Shown: piece by piece, positions 54,001-63,312 of the stretch
How positions within the stretch are numbered: the first letter of the stretch is position 1
How the letters are laid out: each line of letters begins with the position of its first letter
Assembly (NCBI GenBank): GCA_022844345.1
Contig: JALHLU010000012.1
Coordinates: 1-64,000, forward strand
DNA length: 64,000 nt
Source: Hyphomonadaceae bacterium
Lineage (GTDB): Bacteria; Pseudomonadota; Alphaproteobacteria; Caulobacterales; Hyphomonadaceae
Direction of reading: 5' to 3'
Notes under the pieces: generated by a model
What the model was told of the DNA's origin: nothing
The model's database searches: none
Seen by the model: only the letters and a program-made list of their open reading frames with translations
Position numbers and translations under genes: made by a program

Positions 54001-54963
54001 ATGTTCATGGCGGACTACGCCTTTCCCCATCGACACCTTCTGGGTATCGAGGGCCTGAATCGGCTCGACATCGAGACATTGCTGGAACTGGGCGACCGCT
54101 ATGTCGATCTGAACCGCCAACGCGTGAAGCACGCTGACACGCTGGCGGGGCGCACGCTTGTCAATCTGTTCTTCGAGAATTCCACCCGCACGCAGGGATC
54201 GTTCGAGATCGCCGGCCGCCGTCTGGGCGCTGATGTGGTCACAATGCCCATCGCAACCTCCTCGGTGAAGAAGGGCGAGACGCTCATCGACACCGCGATG
54301 ACGCTGAACGCCATGCGCCCTGATCTTCTGGTGATCCGGCATGGCTCGTCTGGCGCTGTGAAGCTGCTGTCGCGTAAGGTCGACTGCGCCGTCATCAATG
54401 CTGGCGACGGCACGCACGAACATCCGACGCAGGCCCTCCTGGACGCACTCACCATTCGCCGCCGCGCCGGCGACATTGGCGGGATGCGCATCGCGATCTG
54501 CGGCGACATCCTCCATTCCCGCGTCGCCCGCTCCAACGTCGCCTGCCTCAACATGCTCGGCGCTCAGGTCCGCCTGATCGCGCCGCGAACGCTCACGCCG
54601 CCGGGCGCTGCGGATTGGGGCGCGGAAGTCTTCACCGACATGCGCAAGGGCCTCGAAGGCTGCGATGTTGTGATGATGCTGCGCCTGCAGCAGGAGCGGA
54701 TGGACGGCGCCTACCTGCCGTCCGCGCGCGAGTTCTTCCACTTCTACGGCCTCGACGCCGACAAGCTGCGCCATGCCAAGCCCGAGGCTCTGGTGATGCA
54801 CCCAGGACCGATGAACCGCGGTGTCGAGATCGAGAGCAGCATCGCCGACCACAAGACGCGCTCTCTGATTACCGAACAGGTGGAGATGGGCGTGGCCATT
54901 CGCATGGCGGTACTGGAAACGCTGGCGAAGAATGCGCCTGAGCCGGGAGCGAACAGCAAATGA
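54001..54963 (+). CDS. pyrB: Aspartate carbamoyltransferase
   Basis: Catalyses carbamoyl-phosphate plus aspartate to carbamoyl-aspartate in pyrimidine synthesis; 320 residues. Signature [43 protein letters not shown] and [12 protein letters not shown] are all intact. ATG 54001 or 54007 may be the start. The stop overlaps the start of the pseudo-dihydroorotase gene (ATGA), as in other pyrB-pyrC' operons where the two form one complex. Confidence 0.97.
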   Translation: MFMADYAFPHRHLLGIEGLNRLDIETLLELGDRYVDLNRQRVKHADTLAGRTLVNLFFENSTRTQGSFEIAGRRLGADVVTMPIATSSVKKGETLIDTAMTLNAMRPDLLVIRHGSSGAVKLLSRKVDCAVINAGDGTHEHPTQALLDALTIRRRAGDIGGMRIAICGDILHSRVARSNVACLNMLGAQVRLIAPRTLTPPGAADWGAEVFTDMRKGLEGCDVVMMLRLQQERMDGAYLPSAREFFHFYGLDADKLRHAKPEALVMHPGPMNRGVEIESSIADHKTRSLITEQVEMGVAIRMAVLETLAKNAPEPGANSK

Positions 54964-56246
54964 GCGCCCGGAGAGCCATTTACAACGCCCGCATCATCGA
55001 TCCAGCCTCCGGCATGGACGAGAAGGGCGGGGTGCTGATCGAGAATGGCGTCATCCTGGATGTGGGCCCCGGCGTGACGAAGACTACACAGGCCGACGTC
55101 AAGAACGACGCGAAGGGCAAGGCGCTTGCGCCGGGCCTCATCGATCTGCGGGTGAAGACGGGCGAACCCGGCGCGGAGAACAAGGAAACCCTGCAAACCG
55201 CCAGCGATGCGGCGGCGGCAGGCGGCGTCACAACCTTCGTGGTGATGCCGGACACTGATCCCGTCATCGACTCGGTGGCGCTGGTCGACTTCGTCAAGCG
55301 TCGCGCCGATGGCGTCGCGAAAGTGAAAGTCCACCCGGCAGCGGGCCTGACGCTGGGCCTCGACGGCGCGAAGATGTCGGAGATTGGCCTTATCCGGGAA
55401 GCGGGCGCGGCCTTCTTCTCCAACGGCGACAAGCCCGTCGAAGACGCGGGCGTGCTGCGCCGCGCGATGTCCTACGCCGCCAGCTTCGACGCCCTGGTCG
55501 CCTCGCGCCCCGACACGCCGGCGCTGTCCAAAAACACCGTCATGAATGCCGGCGCCTTTGCTGCGCGGCTCGGCCTGCGTGGCGCGCCGCCGGAAGCGGA
55601 ATGGATCGCGCTGGAGCGCGACCTGATGCTGGCGGAGACAACTGGCGTGCGGCTGCTTGTGGACTGCATCTCCACGGCCCGTTCGCTGGCGGCGGTGGAA
55701 CGTGCGCGCAAGGCGGGCGTCAAGGTCACCTGCTCGGTCGCCAGCTATTCGTTGTTCTTCAACGAGCTCGATGTCGGCGACTACCTGACCTACTGCAAGG
55801 TCCAGCCGCCCTTCCGCACCGAGGCTGATCGCATGGCTTTGATCGACGGGCTGAGGCGCGGCGTGATCGACGCGGTGGTCTCCGCGCATGATCCGCAACC
55901 GACCGAAGACAAGCGCCTGCCCATCGCCGACGCCGCCTTCGGCGCAGTTGGTCTTGAAACCCTGCTGCCTGCCTTGCTGAGCATTGCCCTGCGCGAGGAA
56001 ATCCCTCTGGCCGTGGCGCTGAAGCCGGTCACCTCGGGCCCGGCTGACCTGCTCGACCTGCCGCAGGGCCGCCTGGCCGCCGGCGCGCCAGCTGACCTCG
56101 TGCTGTTCGATCCCGCCGCGCCATGGGCATGCGATCGCGATGATCTTTCGTCCCGCTCGAAGAACTCGCCCTTCGACGGCCGCAAGCTCGAAGGCAGGGT
56201 CTTGCGCACATGGGTAAATGGCGCGACCGTGTTCGAACGGGGATAG
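54960..56246 (+). CDS. Dihydroorotase-like protein, likely inactive (PyrX/PyrC' type)
   Basis: Amidohydrolase-fold protein of 428 residues, homologous to dihydroorotase. The first metal motif HxH is replaced: [14 protein letters not shown] has Arg64 and Lys66. The later metal His site is also lost ([12 protein letters not shown] in place of the usual PHH), and the catalytic Asp loop reads SAHDPQP. This matches PyrX, the non-catalytic partner that stabilises type B aspartate carbamoyltransferase. A true pyrC must lie elsewhere. ATG overlaps the pyrB stop. Confidence 0.93.
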   Translation: MSARRAIYNARIIDPASGMDEKGGVLIENGVILDVGPGVTKTTQADVKNDAKGKALAPGLIDLRVKTGEPGAENKETLQTASDAAAAGGVTTFVVMPDTDPVIDSVALVDFVKRRADGVAKVKVHPAAGLTLGLDGAKMSEIGLIREAGAAFFSNGDKPVEDAGVLRRAMSYAASFDALVASRPDTPALSKNTVMNAGAFAARLGLRGAPPEAEWIALERDLMLAETTGVRLLVDCISTARSLAAVERARKAGVKVTCSVASYSLFFNELDVGDYLTYCKVQPPFRTEADRMALIDGLRRGVIDAVVSAHDPQPTEDKRLPIADAAFGAVGLETLLPALLSIALREEIPLAVALKPVTSGPADLLDLPQGRLAAGAPADLVLFDPAAPWACDRDDLSSRSKNSPFDGRKLEGRVLRTWVNGATVFERG

Positions 56247-56255
56247 GAGCAGGCG

Positions 56256-56954
56256 ATGACGATGCCGCAAATGGCCGAAATCGTGCTGTGCTCTGTGTTC
56301 GCCGTGTTCGGCTATCTGCTGGGATCGATTCCGTTCGGGTTGGTGCTGACGAAGCTCGCCGGCCTCGGCGACATTCGCGCAATCGGCTCCGGCAATATCG
56401 GCGCGACGAATGTTCTGCGCACGGGGCGGAAGGACCTTGCTCTCGCGACGCTGCTGCTCGACGCCGGCAAGGCAGGCATCGCCTATTTCGTCGGTTGGGG
56501 CGCAACGCGATATCTCGTTCAGAACCACATCCCCCTGGGCTTCCAGGTTGATCTCTGGAACACGGCGCAGACTGTCGGGCTGGTCGCCGGCGCCTTCGCC
56601 TTCATCGGCCACTGCTTTCCAGTCTGGCTGAAGTTCAAAGGCGGCAAGGGCGTCGCCACCTTCATCGGCTTGCTGCTCGCATCAATGTGGCAGGTCGGTT
56701 TGCTGTTTGCGCTTACCTGGCTGATCATCGCTGCGTTGTTCCGCATGTCGTCTCTCGCAGCGCTCGTTGCTGCGGTCTTGGCGCCGCTGTTTATCTACCT
56801 GTTCAACTACGGCCCGGTCGCGGTCGGTATGACGTCGGCGCTGGTTGTGCTGATCTTCTGGCTTCATCGAGCCAACATCGGGCGCATCCTTGCAGGAACC
56901 GAACCGAAGATCGGCAACAAGAAGAAGGCCGCAGCGCCGCCCGGGGGCGATTGA
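56256..56954 (+). CDS. plsY: Acyl-phosphate glycerol-3-phosphate acyltransferase
   Basis: Inner-membrane enzyme of 232 residues making lysophosphatidic acid from acyl phosphate. Motif 1 is YLLGSIPFG, motif 2 IGSGNIGATNVLRTG, motif 3 GHCFPVWLKFKGGKGVAT. About six membrane segments. AGGAG precedes ATG 56256. Overlaps dprA by one base (TGATG). Confidence 0.96.
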   Translation: MTMPQMAEIVLCSVFAVFGYLLGSIPFGLVLTKLAGLGDIRAIGSGNIGATNVLRTGRKDLALATLLLDAGKAGIAYFVGWGATRYLVQNHIPLGFQVDLWNTAQTVGLVAGAFAFIGHCFPVWLKFKGGKGVATFIGLLLASMWQVGLLFALTWLIIAALFRMSSLAALVAAVLAPLFIYLFNYGPVAVGMTSALVVLIFWLHRANIGRILAGTEPKIGNKKKAAAPPGGD

Positions 56955-58057
56955 TGAAGCGACGGACGCTTACGGGGGGAGAGCGGACAGACTGGTTGAG
57001 GCTCTCGCGGACACGCGGGATCGGCCCGATCACCTTCTTTCATCTGATCGAGCGCTATGGCTCGGCGGCGGCCGCGCTCGACGACCTGCCTTCGCTGGCG
57101 AAGAAAGCCGGAGCCAAGGCCGACATCCGCACCCCATCGCGCGACGAGGCCGAGCGCGAGATCGCAGCCGCAGAAAAACTTGGCGCTGTCCATCGCGCGG
57201 CGTGCGAACCGGACTATTCGACCTGCCTTGCCGCAATCGATGCGCCGCCACCCCTCATCTGCCTGCGCGGCCGGCGCGACCTGTTGAACCGGCCAGCCAT
57301 CGCCATGGTTGGCGCGCGCGATGCCTCGGCCGCCGGCCGCCGCATGGCTCGCGACCTGGCGAAGGAGTTGGCCGAAGCAGGCTATGTCATCGTCTCAGGG
57401 ATGGCGCGTGGGGTTGATGGCGAAGCGCATGCCGCCGCCATGGAGACCGGAACGGTGGCCGTGCTCGCAGGCGGCATCGACATGATCTACCCGCCCCAGC
57501 ACGAACAGCTCTACGGCATGCTGGCCGAACGCGGCTGTCTCGTTTCCGAAGCCCCGCCGGGCTATGTCGCGCAGGCGCGTGACTTCCCGAAGCGCAACCG
57601 CATCATCTCCGGCCTATCGCTCGGAACTGTCGTGGTGGAGGCGGCGGAAAAGTCCGGCAGCCTGATCACGGCGCGCTTTGCGCTCGAACAGGGCCGCGAG
57701 GTGATGGCGGTGCCGGGCTCGCCGCTTGATCCGCGCTGCCGGGGCGCCAACCGCCTGATCAAGCAGGGCGCAGCGTTGATCGAAAGCGCTGACGACGTGC
57801 TGAACGCCATGGCCGGAATTTCGCCGCCAACCTTTGACGAACCCGGCGGTGATCGCTTCGATCAACGCGATGCGGATGTGCCCGCCGCCCTGCTGCGCGC
57901 TGTCGCCGAGGCGCTGTCGCCAACGCCAATGCCGGTCAGCGAGATCGCCCGCGTGGTGGATGCGCCGCACCGGCTGGTCGCGGCGGCTCTGGCCGAACTG
58001 GAGCTTGCCGGGACTGCGGTCACCCATGTGGGTGGGACGGCAAGCCGGGCCGTGTGA
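56954..58057 (+). CDS. dprA: DNA-processing protein DprA
   Basis: Binds incoming single-stranded DNA and loads RecA during natural transformation; 367 residues. It has an N-terminal helical domain (LRLSRTRGIGPITFFHLIER), the Rossmann core (IAMVGARDASAAGRRMARDL, VSGMARGVDGEAHAAAMETG, RNRIISGLSLGTVVVEAAEKSG) and a C-terminal winged-helix DML1-like domain (MPVSEIARVVDAPHRLV). The start at ATG 56954 couples it to plsY. Widespread even where competence is unproven. Confidence 0.95.
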   Translation: MKRRTLTGGERTDWLRLSRTRGIGPITFFHLIERYGSAAAALDDLPSLAKKAGAKADIRTPSRDEAEREIAAAEKLGAVHRAACEPDYSTCLAAIDAPPPLICLRGRRDLLNRPAIAMVGARDASAAGRRMARDLAKELAEAGYVIVSGMARGVDGEAHAAAMETGTVAVLAGGIDMIYPPQHEQLYGMLAERGCLVSEAPPGYVAQARDFPKRNRIISGLSLGTVVVEAAEKSGSLITARFALEQGREVMAVPGSPLDPRCRGANRLIKQGAALIESADDVLNAMAGISPPTFDEPGGDRFDQRDADVPAALLRAVAEALSPTPMPVSEIARVVDAPHRLVAAALAELELAGTAVTHVGGTASRAV

Positions 58058-58084
58058 GGGGGCCGTTCATCACCTGCAGATATT

Positions 58085-58104
58085 CTCCCCCCTATGGGGG
58101 GAGG
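58085..58104 (+). terminator. CTCCCCCC hairpin between dprA and topA
   Basis: CTCCCCCC (58085-58092) pairs with GGGGGGAG (58097-58104) around a 4-base loop, 27 bases after the dprA stop. No T run follows. Similar GGGGGAGG text occurs in the repeats near 31186 and 39099, so it may be a repeat remnant rather than a terminator. Confidence 0.35.
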
Positions 58105-58200
58105 CGGCGGCATCGCTTTTCCCGCGAATTGACATTCTGAGGCTTGGCCCCCAACTTCCGGCCGCATCCTCCCCCAACCGCCCTGAAAATACGAGGAAAA

Positions 58201-60885
58201 ATGCAGGTCGTCGTCGTAGAGTCCCCCGGCAAGGTCAAATCCATCAACAAGTACCTGGGCCCCGGGTACAAGGTGATGGCCTCGTACGGCCACATCCGGG
58301 ACCTGCCCTCCAAGGACGGTTCCGTGAAGCCCGACGAGGACTTCGCGATGTCGTGGGACATCGACGGAAAGTCGATCAAGCACGTAAAGGACATCGCCGA
58401 CGCCATGCGCGAGGCCGATGGCCTGATCCTGGCGACCGACCCTGATCGCGAGGGCGAAGCGATCTCGTGGCACGTGCTGGAAGCGCTCAACAACCGCAAG
58501 GTCCTGAAGGGCAAGACGATCCAGCGCGTGACGTTCAACGCCATCACCAAGCAGGCGGTGACCGAGGCGATCCAGAACCCGCGCCAGATCGACCAGCAGC
58601 TGGTGGACGCCTATCTCGCCCGCCGGGCGCTCGACTATCTCGTGGGCTTCTCGCTCTCTCCGGTTCTGTGGCGCAAGCTGCCGGGCTCGCGCTCGGCCGG
58701 ACGCGTGCAGTCCGTCGCGCTGCGCATCATCGTCGATCGCGAGATCGAGATCGAACGCTTCATCAGCCAGGAATACTGGAACGTCGTCGCCACGATGTCG
58801 GTGAACGGCTCGACCTTCGAGGCGCGCCTCACGGAACTCGACGGCCAGAAGCTGCAGAAATTCTCGCTGCCAAACGCGGAAGCCGCCGCCCGTGCGCTGG
58901 CCGCCGTGAAGGCGGGCGCCTACCGCGTTGCTTCGGTGGAAGCCAAGCCCCTCAAGCGCAACCCGCCGCCGCCCTTCACCACCTCGACGCTGCAGCAGGA
59001 AGCCGCCCGCAAGCTCGGCTTCTCCGCCAGCCGCACCATGCAGGTGGCGCAGCGCCTCTATGAGGGCGTTTCAATCAATGGCGAGAACACCGGCCTCATC
59101 ACCTACATGCGTACCGACGGCGTGCAGATGGCCGAGGAAGCCTACGCCGCCGCCCGCAGCGCCATCGGCCGCAACTATGGCAAGGAATACCTGCCGGACG
59201 TTGCGCGCCGCTATACGTCCAAAGCCAAGAACGCCCAGGAAGCGCACGAAGCCGTGCGTCCCACCGACTTCAGTCGCCGCCCCGGCGACACGTCGATGGA
59301 GCCGGACATGGCGCGCCTGTACGACCTGATCTGGAAGCGCGCTGTCGCCTCGCAGATGGAAGGCGCACAGATCGAGCGCACAACGGTCGAAATCCCATCG
59401 AGTGATGGCCGTGTCGGCCTGCGCGCGACAGGCCAGGTCATCAAGTTCGACGGCTTCCTGAAGCTATACCAGGAAGGCAAGGACGAGAGCGACGAAGAGG
59501 ATGGCGGACGCCTGCCGGCCATGGCCACGGGCGACACGCCGAAGCTCACGGAGGCGGTTCACACGCAGCATTTCACCGAGCCGCCGCCGCGCTTCTCGGA
59601 AGCCTCGCTGGTCAAGCGCCTCGAAGAACTCGGCATCGGCCGACCGTCGACATATGCATCGACCCTGTCGACGCTGATCGACCGCGATTATGTGAAGCTG
59701 GAGCAGAAGCGCTTCATTCCGGAGGACAAGGGCCGTCTGGTTACCATCTTCCTCGAGAAGTTCTTCGCGCGTTATGTGGAATACGATTTCACCGCCGCGC
59801 TGGAAGAAAAGCTCGACCTCGTTTCCGACGGCAAGCTGGCGTGGAAGGACTTCCTGCGCGAGTTCTGGACGGAATTCTCGGCCGCCATCGGCGCGACGGC
59901 AGAGCTACGCGTCTCCAACGTCATCGATGCGATCAACGATGTGCTGGGACACCACCTGTTCCCACCGCGTAACGACGCCGAAGGCAACCCTGTCGATCCG
60001 CGCCAGTGCCCGACCTGCGGCACGGGACAGCTGTCACTGAAGCTCGGCAAGTTCGGCGCTTTCGTTGGCTGCTCGAACTATCCGGAATGCCGTTTCACGC
60101 GGCCCTTTGGCGGCGACCAAGCGAACCAGAACGGCGACATCCCGCCGGACGGCAAGGTGCTGGGCAACTCGCCAGACGGCGTCCCTGTCTTCCTGAAGTC
60201 CGGACGGTTCGGCGCCTATGTGCAGCTCGGCCCTGATCCGGTCAGCAAGGACGAGAAGCCCAAGCGCTCGTCCATTCCGCGCGCCTGGCCTATCCCGGCG
60301 CTGGATCTGGAACAGGGGCTGAAACTGCTGTCGCTGCCGCGCGAAGTGGGCAAGCACCCCGAGGACGGCGAGCCGATCATGGCCAACCTCGGCCGCTACG
60401 GCCCCTACGTGCAGCACATCAAGACCTACGCGAGCCTTGCTGATGAGAACGAGCTGTTCGAAGTCGGCCTCAATCGCGCTGTCACGCTGATCGCCGAAAA
60501 GCGGGCCGGCAAAGGCGGCGGGCGTGGCCGCCAAACCGTCGCCCCGCTGAAAGAGTTGGGCAACCACACTGATGGCGAACCCATCAACCTTTATAACGGC
60601 CGCTATGGCCCCTATCTGAAACACGGGATGATCAACGCGAACATCCCGCGCGGCGCCGACCCGGCCTCGATCACGCTTGAACAGGCGATCGAGCTGGTAG
60701 ATGCCCGCGCCGCCGCCGCTCCCTCGACCAAGTCGAAGGGCAAACGGCCGGCGAAAAAGGCCCCAGCCAAGAAGGCTGCCGCCAAATCCACTGGAGAGAA
60801 GACATCACCAACGACCAAGAAGGCCGCCGCCAAAAAGGCGCCGGCCAAAACCAAGAGCGCGAAGGCCAAAAAAGAAGAGGCATGA
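58201..60885 (+). CDS. topA: DNA topoisomerase I
   Basis: Type IA topoisomerase of 894 residues relaxing negative supercoils. The Toprim domain starts VVVVESPGKVKSINKYLG with acidic residues Asp80 and Asp82 (ATDPDREGEAISWH). Catalytic Tyr302 is in GLITYMRTDGVQ. C-terminal zinc-ribbon repeats include CPTCGTGQLSLKLGKFGAF with GCSNYPEC; two later repeats lack cysteines. The tail is Lys/Ala-rich (from about residue 843). ATG 58201 with GAGGAAAA upstream; the frame reaches back to 58144. rnr starts in its stop codon. Confidence 0.97.
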   Translation: MQVVVVESPGKVKSINKYLGPGYKVMASYGHIRDLPSKDGSVKPDEDFAMSWDIDGKSIKHVKDIADAMREADGLILATDPDREGEAISWHVLEALNNRKVLKGKTIQRVTFNAITKQAVTEAIQNPRQIDQQLVDAYLARRALDYLVGFSLSPVLWRKLPGSRSAGRVQSVALRIIVDREIEIERFISQEYWNVVATMSVNGSTFEARLTELDGQKLQKFSLPNAEAAARALAAVKAGAYRVASVEAKPLKRNPPPPFTTSTLQQEAARKLGFSASRTMQVAQRLYEGVSINGENTGLITYMRTDGVQMAEEAYAAARSAIGRNYGKEYLPDVARRYTSKAKNAQEAHEAVRPTDFSRRPGDTSMEPDMARLYDLIWKRAVASQMEGAQIERTTVEIPSSDGRVGLRATGQVIKFDGFLKLYQEGKDESDEEDGGRLPAMATGDTPKLTEAVHTQHFTEPPPRFSEASLVKRLEELGIGRPSTYASTLSTLIDRDYVKLEQKRFIPEDKGRLVTIFLEKFFARYVEYDFTAALEEKLDLVSDGKLAWKDFLREFWTEFSAAIGATAELRVSNVIDAINDVLGHHLFPPRNDAEGNPVDPRQCPTCGTGQLSLKLGKFGAFVGCSNYPECRFTRPFGGDQANQNGDIPPDGKVLGNSPDGVPVFLKSGRFGAYVQLGPDPVSKDEKPKRSSIPRAWPIPALDLEQGLKLLSLPREVGKHPEDGEPIMANLGRYGPYVQHIKTYASLADENELFEVGLNRAVTLIAEKRAGKGGGRGRQTVAPLKELGNHTDGEPINLYNGRYGPYLKHGMINANIPRGADPASITLEQAIELVDARAAAAPSTKSKGKRPAKKAPAKKAAAKSTGEKTSPTTKKAAAKKAPAKTKSAKAKKEEA

Positions 60886-63260
60886 GCCGGCCACCCCGCC
60901 CCCCGAGAACTCCTACGACCGCGGGTCCGCCCACACGCGAGATGGTCCTCGACTATCTTGAGAAGAACCCCAGCCACGGCGCCAAGCGCGATATCGCGCG
61001 CGGCCTGGATGTGCCGACCGAACACAAGCCTGAACTGCGCCGTATCCTGAACGAGCTTGAAGCCGAAGGCGCTCTGGTGCGCACGGCCAAGCGGGCATTC
61101 CAGCCGGCGGAAATGCCGCCGCCGACCGGCATCGTGCGCTTCGAGCGCATCGATCGCGACGGCGAACTCATCGGCCGCGCCATGGGCAAGGACGGGCCTT
61201 TCGGGCCGGACATCATCTATGTGGGCCCGTCGGGCGCCAACCATCGCAAGGGCGGGCCGCAGCTTGCGCTGGGCGTTGGCGAGCGCGCGCTCTGCCGGAT
61301 CGAGAAAGGCCGTGACGGCATCTGGCGTGCGCGCGCGATCAAGAAGATCGACGCCACGCCAGAGACATCGCTGATCGGCGTCTTCCGCGCCAACCGTTAT
61401 GGCGGAACCGTCGAGCCGACATCTCGCAAGGAAAAATCCGAGTTCATCATCGAGCGCGGCGATGCGCGGGATGCGCGGGATGGCGACCTGGTGCGCATCC
61501 AGGCCCGCCCCGCGCGCGGCTATGGCCCTCGCCGCGCCAGCATCGCCGAAGTGCTGGGGCATATCGACGACCCACGCGCAGCCTCGCTGATTGCGATGCA
61601 TACCCACGGCGTGCCGGATGAATTCCCCGAAGCCGTGATCGAGGAAGCGAAGAAGGCCCGGCCCGCGCAGGCGCCGCGCGAGGACCTCACCCGTATCCCG
61701 CTGATCACCATCGACCCGGAAGACGCTCGCGACCATGACGACGCCGTCTATGCCGAGCCGGATGGCCACGGCGGATGGCGCGTGATCGTCGCCATTGCTG
61801 ATGTCGCCGCCTATGTGCGTGTCGGGACGGCGCTGGACCGCGAGGCCTACCGGCGCGGGAACTCGACCTACTTCCCCGATCGCGTCTCGCCAATGCTGCC
61901 GGAACATCTGTCGGCGGATCTTTGCTCGCTGAAAGAAGGCGAACTGCGCGAGACGTTCGCTATCGAGATCTTTTTCAACACTGGCGGTCACAAGACAAAG
62001 CACCGCTTCATTCGCGGGAAGATGCGCTCAGCCGCCAAGCTGTCTTACCGCCAGGCCCAGGATGCCATCGATGGCGCCCCCGACGACAAGACGCAGCCGC
62101 TGCTGGAATCTGTCCTGAAGCCGTTATGGGGCGCCTACCGCGCCGTCTCGAAAGCGCGCGATCAGCGTCACCCGCTGGACCTCGACCTGCCCGAGCGCCG
62201 CGTGCGCATCGGCGAGGATGGCAAGATCGCCTCGATCAGCCTGCGCGAACGTTTCGATGCGCATCGCCTGATCGAGGAGTTCATGATCCAGGCCAACGTC
62301 TGCGCCGCCGAAACGCTGGAAGCCAGGCGCACGCCTCTCATCTATCGCGTTCACGAAGAACCGAGTGAGGAGAAGGTCAACAACCTCTCCAATTTCCTGC
62401 CGACCATCGGCCTCAAATGGACCCGCGGCGAGACCATCACCGGCGCGCGTTTCAACAAGCTGCTGGGTGACGTGAAGGGCTCGGAGAACGAGCCGCTGGT
62501 CAACGAAATGGTCCTGCGGACGCAGGCCCAGGCGCGCTATGCTGACGAGAACCTGGGCCATTTCGGCCTCAACCTCGCGAAGTATGCGCACTTCACCTCG
62601 CCCATCCGCCGGTATTCTGACCTGATCGTACACCGCGCGCTGGTTCGCGCTCTCGACCTCGGCCCCGACGGCATGAGCGACCAGGACGCGGTGCGCCTTG
62701 AGGAGATGGCCGAACACGTCACCATGACCGAACGCCGGTCCATGGCGGCCGAGCGCGAGGCGACCGACCGCTATCTCGCCATCTACATGGCCGACCGGAT
62801 TGGCGCAGTGTTCGACGCCCGCATTGCAGGCGTGAATCGCGCGGGCCTGTTCGTGCGGCTTGCGGAAAACGGGGCGGATGGCTTCATCCCTGCCTCGCGC
62901 TTGTCGGACGAATACTGGATCCACGATGACGTCAGCGCGGCCATGGTCGCACAGCGTTCCGGCCAGCGTTACGAGATGGGCATGACCGTGCAGGTGAAGC
63001 TCATGGAAGCAACGCCCGTAACGGGCGGCCTGCTGTTCTCCATGCAATCGCCGCCACGTCCGCGACGCACGGACCTGAAGATGCCCTCGCGCGACAGCGA
63101 TGGCCGTGGCCCGCCGCGTGGGCCCCGCGAAGGCCCGGCCCGCAAGCGGCCCACAGATGGCGGCGGTCGTCCGCCAAATATCCGCCATTCGACGAAGAAG
63201 GGCCCAGGCGGAGGCGGCAAGCCCAGCTACGGCAAAAACAAGAAGAAAAAGGGCCGATAG
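60882..63260 (+). CDS. rnr: Ribonuclease R
   Basis: Processive 3'-5' exoribonuclease of 792 residues that degrades structured RNA. A winged-helix N-terminus (about 1-65) and cold-shock domains precede the RNB domain, with active-site acids in TIDPEDARDHDDAVYAEP. The RNase II-family signature HFTSPIRRYSDLIVHRAL follows, then an S1 domain (GVNRAGLFVRLAENGADGF). The tail is Arg/Lys/Gly-rich. It begins ATGA-coupled to topA, a common arrangement in this group. Confidence 0.96.
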   Translation: MSRPPRPPRTPTTAGPPTREMVLDYLEKNPSHGAKRDIARGLDVPTEHKPELRRILNELEAEGALVRTAKRAFQPAEMPPPTGIVRFERIDRDGELIGRAMGKDGPFGPDIIYVGPSGANHRKGGPQLALGVGERALCRIEKGRDGIWRARAIKKIDATPETSLIGVFRANRYGGTVEPTSRKEKSEFIIERGDARDARDGDLVRIQARPARGYGPRRASIAEVLGHIDDPRAASLIAMHTHGVPDEFPEAVIEEAKKARPAQAPREDLTRIPLITIDPEDARDHDDAVYAEPDGHGGWRVIVAIADVAAYVRVGTALDREAYRRGNSTYFPDRVSPMLPEHLSADLCSLKEGELRETFAIEIFFNTGGHKTKHRFIRGKMRSAAKLSYRQAQDAIDGAPDDKTQPLLESVLKPLWGAYRAVSKARDQRHPLDLDLPERRVRIGEDGKIASISLRERFDAHRLIEEFMIQANVCAAETLEARRTPLIYRVHEEPSEEKVNNLSNFLPTIGLKWTRGETITGARFNKLLGDVKGSENEPLVNEMVLRTQAQARYADENLGHFGLNLAKYAHFTSPIRRYSDLIVHRALVRALDLGPDGMSDQDAVRLEEMAEHVTMTERRSMAAEREATDRYLAIYMADRIGAVFDARIAGVNRAGLFVRLAENGADGFIPASRLSDEYWIHDDVSAAMVAQRSGQRYEMGMTVQVKLMEATPVTGGLLFSMQSPPRPRRTDLKMPSRDSDGRGPPRGPREGPARKRPTDGGGRPPNIRHSTKKGPGGGGKPSYGKNKKKKGR

Positions 63261-63312
63261 GCTTCCGATCTCGCCCGTTGACTGTGCCTGTCGGCGGGTC
63301 CAACTCAGCGCC

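Noticed and set aside
58130-58158. TTGACA as a topA promoter
   Set aside because: No acceptable -10 at 16-18 bases spacing.
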